From the NCBI RefSeq assembly GCF_000485595.1, contig NW_014577074.1:96473-154147 (forward strand): 57,675 nt of DNA, read 5' to 3'. The notes beneath the pieces were generated by a model. That model saw only the letters and a list, made by a program, of their open reading frames with translations, ran no database searches and had not been told where the DNA came from. Below are positions 49,738 to 57,675 of the stretch, in pieces (the stretch's first letter is position 1; the number at the start of each line of letters is the position of its first letter). A program made the position numbers and the translations under genes. This DNA comes from Priapulus caudatus. Taxonomy: Eukaryota; Priapulida; Priapulimorpha; Priapulimorphida; Priapulidae.

Positions 49738-52225
49738 CCACAATACTCCTGGAACCTCCACCTCCACCACCACCACCGTTACGATGACAGCGGCCACCAC
49801 CAGCAGCTGCTACCTCGCCCTCGAAGACTGTGTACATCACCGTTCGATGAGACGGCGGGCCCGTCGAGGGAATGCGGAACGAGACTTGCGGATTCACGTG
49901 GCGGTTTTCGTAACCGAACGCGTATTGGTTTTTCGCTTTGGTTGGACGCTCTCAGGAATGTTCCTGTACTGTACGCGGTGTCGCGTCCGGATGCGGCTAG
50001 TGTGGCGGGAATGCTCCTGGTCCGTACCTGCGTTGCCCACGCTGCATCCATCATTGCGTAACGTTTACAGGATCCATCCAGCATCGTTCGTGCTCAGTTC
50101 CCGCGTGTTTAAGGACGTCCTTCGATCCGTGTCCGCCGCTGCAGGATTTTGTCTGAATTTTACACGCAGCGGAATTTTCCCGTCTCCCCTGTGGACCCGC
50201 CCTAGTCTCGGTTGAAGCCTTCAGCCACGAGGGCGTTGCACTGTTGGTTGCGCGGTGGTAACGCCTGCAGAATGCTGCAGAGCAGTGGTGAGAAGTGAGG
50301 TTGACGAGCTGCGGTTTCTAGCGTCGAGGGGGCATCGGTCGATGGATGTTAAGAACCGGCACCCTCCCGTCTCCTCTACAAACGCGCGCATCGCGTAAAA
50401 GTTTTTAGTACGGCACGGTGTATTTAAGTTGTGCGTCACGTGCTCCCAGGCAACTGTCTAACGCGGATTTAGCAATGATCTATATTTGAAATGTGCTGTA
50501 TATAAAGCAGTGGTGAACGCTTTCGCTGCTGCTGCCGCTGCTGTTGATGCTGCCAGAATAGTTCGGTGTAAGCTTTGTAGGCATTTTGTATAAATTCGTG
50601 ACAATTCGACTGCAGCAAATTTAGAAATCTTACCTGGTGATTTTTGTATTGATTCGCAGCACCCCCTGTTTTCCGTTCTTGTGCAGCTTGGTGACGACAC
50701 GGGGTTATTCATTGTGTAGCGTCGTCTATTGGGCGCGAAGTGCGTGCAAGCCGGCTTCGGCAGAGAGAAACCCTCTTTCTACGGTCAATTAGTTGTAGTT
50801 GGGGAAAATACAGGTATCTGTTATTTTGTTATTTTTAAATGAATGCCGTTTCATTGCAGATGTATAGAATGTTTGCGAACATTGAGAGGAGCCCAGTCGA
50901 TGTTCCCAAGTCCGTTCGATAGATGTATACCACACACCTTGTCTATATTTTTTTCGATTTCAGAGAGAATCAACTTTCGGGTGCAACTGCCATCGCTTTA
51001 GCGTGGTGACCTGTAAAAAATGATTACCCGTCGTGTATATTATCAAGCTCGTATCATAACATGAATAGTGGAGATCGGAGAGAACATGTCCGCGTGCATT
51101 ATTTGTGCGCGCGCCGCAGCTACGTCGAAAACACTGTCGTCTCGAGCGCACTTATCCGTTTCAGCGCATCGAAAGTTCCCTCTGGAGAATCAAAATGGGC
51201 AATGGCCGTGCGTTTTTGCTCCTGCGTGCGACTGTCTGACTGTGTGTGTGCACCGAGATGCCCCTTTCATTCGCATAAAGCACACGGCCGCGCTTTCTCG
51301 ATGGCAGTGGCGCGTCAATGTCGGCTCTTTATTGTGGAAATTCCAGGCGGGCGTGACTATCGCCCGATCCCGTATAGCCAGCCGCATGCGTGACGAAAAG
51401 CCCTCGCGTTTATTTTCACCGGGTGCCCGGCTAAAGGGCCGGCCTCTCGAGAGCTCCCTATCTTGCTATCGTGCTTTGTCGGGGGCAGTTCTGAGTGTGT
51501 GTCTGTTCGCAAAAACGCGTGCGGTCATATATATATATATATATCTAATGACAAATTGTCATTATTGACAATTTGTACAAAATGACAAAATCATCATTTT
51601 GTCAATCATTTTGTCATTATTGACAAAATGACAATTTGTCAGTATTAACCCCTGATATACATACATGCCCGCGCCGGTTGTCCGCGGCAGTGTTAGACCA
51701 GCACCACCCCCGGCAGCAGCACCACTGCCACGCGAGCAGGTCAGATGCCTAGCGATCTGGGTATTTCAATATTAAAATGGCGAAGGTGCTTTTCTCTTGG
51801 CGCGACCGCCGCGATTTCCACGGTGGTCGAGAAGTTCGATCCCGATTGTCCACTGAGTCGGCTCTCCCCCATCCTCTCCCCCCGCCAGACCTGCCCAGTT
51901 TTATGTTCCTCTTTTGGTGTAGTTTGTATCTTCGACCGTGAAACTACGACGGTAATGTGTGTGTCGAGTGTCGGTGTGAGTGCCACGGAAAGCGCTATAG
52001 TGTGCGCGTTCATGTGGTTGTACGTCTACGTTTTCCTCCCCCTGCAGCAACCTTCCGAAGGAGCTTCAGCCGATTCGCGCGCGGGAATCGCCGTGGAATC
52101 GCGTCGCCTGTACTTCGTTCACCGTGCAAACAACGTACGCTGGCACCTTCCGACGGGCTGCAATCCGTAGCAGACGAGAAGGTTAGGGCTACGTGTATGA
52201 AAAATAAAACCATTATTCGTTGAGT
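49738..52225 (+). other. Probable CK2 alpha 3' UTR and polyadenylation signal
   Basis: The first clear AATAAA after the CK2 alpha stop lies at 52203-52208 and is followed by T-rich sequence. No other gene signal lies between the stop and this site. A 3' UTR of about 2.5 kb is therefore inferred. It contains an AT run (51529-51545) and a strongly palindromic ATTTTGTCA-rich segment (51547-51650) able to fold into hairpins. Open frames here are short and lack coding character. Confidence 0.45.
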
Positions 52226-52301
52226 CCGTTTATGCCGAGTTGTATACTGGCCATGGTAATCTCTGCTTTCATCAGACGTGACTGGCAACGCTTGCCACGA
52301 T

Positions 52302-52339
<38 letters not shown>

Positions 52340-52340
52340 C
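52302..52340. repeat. (GGCA)n microsatellite
   Basis: About nine uninterrupted GGCA units just beyond the CK2 alpha polyadenylation signal. Confidence 0.95.
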
Positions 52341-52728
52341 CAAGTGCAGCGCGGAGCTGCCGAAGAGCGAACGAACGGAAATGTAAACAAAATTATTATT
52401 GTTTCTCTTTTAGTATAAATAGTCAATTACAGTTAACGTTTATTTCTCATGAGCTGATGATTATTGTCATTCTCACTATCATTAAATGATTACAGTGGCA
52501 TAAATACTTAACTGTTGGGCTTTTTCTTACTCCGTGTCGAATCAACAACCCGCTGCACATTCTTTAGAAGCTTTACAGGTGAAATGTTTAGATGAGAAGT
52601 GCCGATCTTTCTCCTTGCTAATTTAATCGTGCAAGATTCGAACAATTTGACAACTTCCAAACAGAATTAACAAACATTATCTTTTAGTGAAGAGGGCTGT
52701 CTATATAGGGCAGTAGCGTTGCGTGATT

Positions 52729-52990
52729 GCTGCGGTGGAGTGAGGGTGGGTGGGTGCTGCGGTGGAGTGAGGGTGCGTGAGTGCTGCGGTGGAAGGAGGG
52801 TGGGTGAGTGCTGCGGTGGAGTGAGGGTGGGTGAGTGAGTGCTGCGGTGGAGTGAGGGTGGGTGGGTGCTGCGGTGGAGTGAGGGTGGGTGAGTGCTGCG
52901 GTGGAGTGAGGGTGGGTGATTGCTGCGGTGGAGTGAGGGTGGGTGGGTGCTGCGGTGGAGTGAGGGTGGGATGGGCATTATGGTGGGGTA
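52729..52990. repeat. GCTGCGGTGGAGTGAGGGTG minisatellite
   Basis: About nine units of 25-29 bp, immediately 3' of the stop codon of the RRGS-repeat gene on the minus strand, so they probably lie in its 3' UTR. His/Pro/Thr-rich frames over it are artefacts. Confidence 0.9.
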
Positions 52991-53004
52991 TGGGTGGGTG
53001 AGCA

Positions 53005-55136
53005 CTATGGTTCGCTATCGAACACAGCAGCAGCGACATCTGGTATCGCCGAGTGAGGATGGATTCCCACGAGCATCCCGGCATCCTCACACATCTTCTC
53101 CAGCCTCTCGACATTGTTGTCTGACAGCCGCAGGTACGTGCAGTCCAGCAGCTCCTTTGGATTGATGCCATCCGCCCACGGCCCTGGCGATTGCTCTTTC
53201 AGTCGCTGCAGGATAGCCGTCAACGTGGTCAGCTGCGCTTGAACTTTGGCCCGGAAGTCGGCGTCGTTGCCGATTAGCGGGAGCTTCCGATTGCTGGCCG
53301 GCCCAGCGACGAGTCGCCTACTGTGAGATAATAAATGTTAGAGGCTGAGCAAAACTGACAGTGATATTTTATCCGATGCTGTTCATTATTTTTGCGTAAT
53401 TGTGTGTGGCGGGGTGGAGTGTGGTGTACGTGCGTGTGTGTATGCGTATTTGTGCAACGTAACCTTAGATTACATACGGGCCAAATTTTCGCCAGGGATC
53501 GAGCTAGTGCGCAAATACTAATTAGTGCGAAATCGCTACACTTTCCGATAAATCTGTAATCTACTCACTTTATTTCGCTGATTATGTCATAGATCTCCTG
53601 CAGTGATTGTGCGTCAGGTCCTGGCCGCCTGCCGCCTGTCACAGATCCGCGCTTACTCGTGCACCCTCGCTTATCTCTCGCCGTTGCGTGCTTGCTTATT
53701 GATCCTCGCCTGCTCATCGAGCCTAACGACCCTCTCCTTTCTCCGCCCCCGAAAATTTGTTTTGATGTCAATGACCCTCTTCTGTCCGTGGAAAGAAATG
53801 AACCGCTTCTCTCCGCGGCTAGGGAGGGTGGCTGCGATTGCAGCGAACCTTTTCTGTCCGTGGGCAGGAATGAACCTCTTCTCTCACCGTCTAGCGAGGG
53901 TGACTGCAATGGCAGTGAACCTCTCTTGCCCGTTGAAGGAAATGGTACTTTCATCTCCCCGTTGATTGAAGGTTTGCTAGATATGAATAACGCTGTCTTG
54001 TAGATGGATGCGAGCGACCCATTTCTCTCCCCGTTAACCGAAGGTAGCCTTGATGTCAATGATCCTCTTCTATCTCTGGAAGAGGGCGAATCCTTTTTTT
54101 CCCAGTTTACTGAAGGTCGCAGGGATAGCAGTGACCCTCTCCTGTCCAATCAGAGCAAAGAATTACGCGCCACGTTGTCATGCAATAGGCGTTTCCCCTG
54201 TTTCTATACATCTACTCACGATTTAATAATACTACTATGCTTACATACGTATTTATTTTAATATTCTATGTAGTAATATTATAGGCTACGCGAACTACGT
54301 TGCCACATTACCCATCTTGCGTTGACAGAATGCGTGGAAAAACGAGTCCAGAACCATGTGACGTCAGACTGCCATTGCTCTGTGGTGATTGAAGTCCCGT
54401 ATGCTTTGCAACTATGCTGTTTAAGCGCTTCACTAACATGCTGTCGCTCTTGTCCAGATGTTCACTCGTACTGTGTTTCTTAACCACGTCTCTGGTCAGA
54501 GGCTTGGTCGTAGGAGTTGCAACTAATTAAAAGTTAAGGTAATCATCTAATTACACGTGTTTGCGTGTTCAAAGACGTCACGGCGAAATGTAATAATTAA
54601 GAATTTTATATTTAAATCTAGAAAACCAGCCATACATGAATAGCTCTGCATCGTACTGGCCACACGAGTGCTTACAAGTTCCATATATACGTAAAAAAAC
54701 TGCCTGACGCGAATATATTTAAAACGAACACGCGAAGGTTACTTTAAAATTAAATGTCGCTCATCCCGAGTACTTATAAGTACTCGGGATGAGCGACATT
54801 TAATTTCAAAGTAACCTTCGCCGTTTTCGTAAATAAATTAAAAATTAAAAATTAAATAAAATTAAATAAATAGAGTACACGTTACTCATCTCTAGTACTT
54901 ATAGAGTACGCGCTTCTCATCTCTAGTACTTATAGAGTACATGCTACTCATCCCAAGTAATTAGTTGCGTAGTGTGCACCGAGTCATCATTTTCGTTATT
55001 GGTTCGCATTACGCGCCGGAAGATGCTGGATTAAGCATAGCAGACGAACAAACAGGCTCTCGAATCGTTCTTGCCGTGATGCTGCTTGCTTCTGTCTGTA
55101 GTCATGGTGACGAGAGACTTGCAGAGATTTCTGTAG
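53005..55136 (-). CDS. Uncharacterised RRGS-repeat protein, 3' part of gene (four exons)
   Basis: I do not recognise this gene. Minus-strand exons 55136-55013, 54522-54312, 54141-53569 and 53320-53005 join in phase at GT-AG sites to give 1,224 nt, or 407 aa plus a TAG stop at 53005-53007. The 5' end is missing. The first listed exon (RHHDYRQKQAASRQERF) has a weak acceptor and is the least certain. The large third exon encodes about a dozen repeats of roughly 15-20 residues around RRGSL, KRGSL or ERRGSF, alternating with PSxxxE segments, so it is basic, serine-rich and probably disordered. RRxS is the classical basophilic kinase (PKA-type) consensus, so multisite phosphorylation is an inference. 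The last exon encodes a compact, conserved-looking region with NPKELLDCTYLRLSDNNVE and a terminal GIHPH. Plus-strand open frames over 53603-54261 are antisense shadows of the repeat. The gene is convergent with the CK2 alpha gene. Confidence 0.72.
54733..54820. repeat. Near-perfect 88-bp palindrome
   Basis: Two 44-bp arms (54733-54776 and 54777-54820) are inverted copies with one mismatch and no loop, centred on TACTTATAAGTA. It lies in the intron between the first two listed exons of the RRGS-repeat gene. Three 35-36-bp tandem units (AGAGTACACGTTACTCATCT type) follow at 54873-54960 and share the TACTTATA and CTCATCCC motifs. Confidence 0.9.
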
Positions 55137-55958
55137 CTGGCCACGTTAAAATCGGGTTGTATGTAACCCATGCCCTCTTTCGACGCCGTAGATCTTTGTA
55201 TCAATAAAACATCGCATGTTATTATTTACACTCATACAAACTCTGGTAACACGTTCAAAAACGCATCGTTCAACTCTTTCACTGTAGTTGGTTCACTTCA
55301 TCGTTCAACTCTTTCACTCCAACTTCCACAAAAACGTATGGATGAGACAAGTTGGGGATTTGCTAAAATGTAAAATATATTTAGAATGAATGCTCTTATA
55401 ATCATTTGATCGTTTTGTTTAGTAAAAAACGTGAACGCTCTCCCTCTTTTTCGCGTAACGATCCATCGCTCACGTTTGCGCCTTTACGTTCTCTCGCACT
55501 TTCTCTTCATTTCATTTTCTGAAAATATATTATACTTACTCATAGTCACATGGACGATCTGTCATGCATTTTACTTGCATGCTTGCACACGTTTATGGAA
55601 AAATTCCTGGGTGAAGTTGTCTCCTATGGGTTACACAACCCGGAATTTATTGCAATTCACATTTCCCAGTTCCTTATCTGTCATCGCGATTATCACTAAT
55701 GATGACATCATCATAATATGACCAGTCCCAGCGTTCACATGGTAAAGTAAGCGTCATAACCGTGATGACGTCATTAACAATAAAAACAATTATAAGTAAC
55801 AATGACACTGCCGCGTCCGTGACCCACTGCTCTTGCACACTGCCACTCTAGTTCTGTTACCTGTGCCTGATTACCATGTGCTATACAAAATTATGACCAG
55901 TGCCCTCATTCATTGATATATAATTATTATTATTTAAATCTTACTATAAATTGGGGTT

Positions 55959-55989
<31 letters not shown>

Positions 55990-57384
55990 AGTGTAGTGTC
56001 GGCTATACGTTTCCGCCACAGCTCAAAGGATCTTTCAATTGGTACGAATCACGATAGCAGCTGGCTGTACAAGGTGCAACTCGAATTCGAGATACCTTAG
56101 TGCGAATTAGTTGGCTCTTGGATGCTTTAGCAGCGACGGCCCTTTTTATTATTTTATTGTTGCGTGAATTTTTTAACATAGCTACGAATAACGTATACTG
56201 CATGAGATCTGTATGGACTGCGATAGTGCTGAGCATTAAAATTAATAAGATTTACGCGTAAACTACAAAACAGCTTTAGCGATAAACAAATACACAAAAA
56301 ATACAGCTAAAAGAACAATGGCTTCTATACAAGTAGACTTTAAATCATTTCAACACTCATACGCACTAACACGCACGCGCTGACTCTCTGTATTATCCAC
56401 ACGCTACTTTACACATTAACACGTTGCACACAAACACCCCCACAACACACACACCACAACACCACACACACACACACACACCACAACCACATACAACAAT
56501 ATATATATATAATATATAATATATACGCACGCGGGCGTTTTGGCAGGTGCGAAGAAGAATATAATTATGTGCTGTTCGTATCTGGTTTTGAGTTATTATT
56601 ATTATTATTAACAATAATACTAAAAGTGCTATTGTATCTTGATGGAGGGAAGGGTGAAATTAAAAATACTCGTTCTGGTGAGAAATCGCTACTGTAAATC
56701 TACTCAGATGTGCCACGAGTAAATGCGTAAACTCGTGCATTCTATGTTTTCACAACTTACCGTGGCTGGTCCTCTACCCCTTCCCCCGCTCATACTTTCT
56801 TAGCGCTTTAGCTAGGCACTCGCACTAGCTACCCCTCTTCCGGGATGATCCCGGATTTGAAACTGTTATACAGATACGTACGGATGTAACAGAAGCTGTC
56901 CCCTTTTATCCGAAGAGCCCTGGCTGATTTCAACAATCTCACGCGAGACTATTGATCGAAACGCCATCACATCTACCTGCAGCATGCAATCCATTCCTGC
57001 CTAAATTATAATTGAATTCTGGCGATTCCACCCCGACCACAGCCCTTTGAAACCCCTTAACGATTTCATCTATCCAGATGTATAAAATTATGATTACTTT
57101 TATTTCCCATTCGTCTTATCACTTGCCGCGGCGGTGCGCAGAATGAAGAAGGTTGGACATAGCTGGGGAACCACGAGGAGGCTTGCGAAGCACGGACAGA
57201 AAATGTAGAGCTATGTCGCTGCTGCCTCAGGCCATAACTGGGAAACATAACTGGGACATAACCTTGAACAGGCTTGCGAAGGACAGATCGGAATGTAAAG
57301 CTGACGTTACCGTAATAGGCACCACGGCGGCGTAGAGATTCTGCGTGTATAGAGATTCTCACTAGATATATTCTATATATATAT

Positions 57385-57420
<36 letters not shown>

Positions 57421-57432
57421 CGCGAGAGAAAA

Positions 57433-57468
<36 letters not shown>

Positions 57469-57482
57469 CGAGAGAGAGAGAA
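57385..57482. repeat. (GA)n microsatellite
   Basis: An interrupted GA run of about 100 bp. Confidence 0.95.
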
Positions 57483-57620
57483 TGACAGAGGGGGAGAAAG
57501 AAGTCAACGAGGTTGCTTAACGGTTTAGCAGGAGTGCGATTGTGTGGTCTAAGTGTTCTACCTGTAAACGGTCTGCCATGCAGGCAGGTGGTGCGTCGTC
57601 CACAGTGTACGCCCTGCAGT

Positions 57621-57624
<4 letters not shown>

Positions 57625-57675
<51 letters not shown>
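57625..57675. repeat. (CAG)n trinucleotide run at the window end
   Basis: At least 16 GCA units reach the last base, so the array continues beyond the window. Its gene context cannot be judged. Confidence 0.95.

Larger units (their letters stand above)
55137..57675. other. Right-end region, no supported exon
   Basis: I see no convincing gene or exon. Upstream exons of the RRGS-repeat gene should lie here or beyond the window. It contains GT (55966-55990), CA (56453-56480), AT-rich and GA runs, and a short hairpin CCGGGATGATCCCGG near 56840. Confidence 0.5.

Noticed and set aside
53603-54261. Plus-strand frames rich in DPLLS repeats
   Set aside because: They are the antisense of the RRGS-repeat exon, whose minus-strand frame is supported by in-phase splice sites and neighbouring exons.

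Overview
This is a stretch of an invertebrate animal (metazoan) nuclear genome, probably marine. It has GT-AG introns of about 0.2 to 11.5 kb, many microsatellites, and dense families of inverted-repeat DNA transposons. I cannot name the species. Three protein-coding genes can be supported, and each was assembled from exons whose splice sites and reading phases agree. Everything else is intron, intergenic repeat or mobile DNA.

Layout. Bases 1-9,300 hold no gene that I can support, only microsatellites, a long polypyrimidine tract and one TTAA-flanked inverted-repeat element. Bases 9,379-30,290 on the minus strand hold a complete five-exon gene for ER membrane protein complex subunit 8/9 (202 codons spread over 21 kb). 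Its introns 1, 2 and 4 are full of insertions: tandem repeats, a hAT-type element with an 8-bp target duplication, several MITEs, a 5.3-kb Ty3/Gypsy LTR retrotransposon that itself carries two later insertions, and a cluster of very long hairpins next to exon 1. Bases 30,291-34,439 separate this gene from its divergent neighbour and are mostly two nested inverted-repeat elements.

Bases 34,440-49,737 on the plus strand hold the complete coding region of casein kinase II catalytic subunit alpha (12 coding exons, 381 aa). One intron uses a GC-AG splice pair and one acceptor is a tandem CAGCAG. Intron 3 contains a nest of a foldback MITE, a second MITE and a decayed PIF/Harbinger transposon. Its 3' UTR probably runs to about 52.2 kb. 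Bases 53,005-55,136 on the minus strand, convergent with the kinase, hold the last four recognisable exons of a gene I do not recognise. It encodes about a dozen RRGS-type serine repeats followed by a conserved-looking C-terminal region, and its 5' end lies upstream or beyond the window. Bases 55,137-57,675 hold only repeats, ending in a CAG run.

The three genes do not form a pathway. The EMC subunit acts in membrane-protein insertion at the ER, and CK2 alpha is a constitutive Ser/Thr kinase. The most unusual material is the layered transposon nesting, the roughly 300-bp-arm hairpins inside the EMC8/9 transcription unit, and the uncharacterised RRGS-repeat gene. I see no novel multi-gene system.
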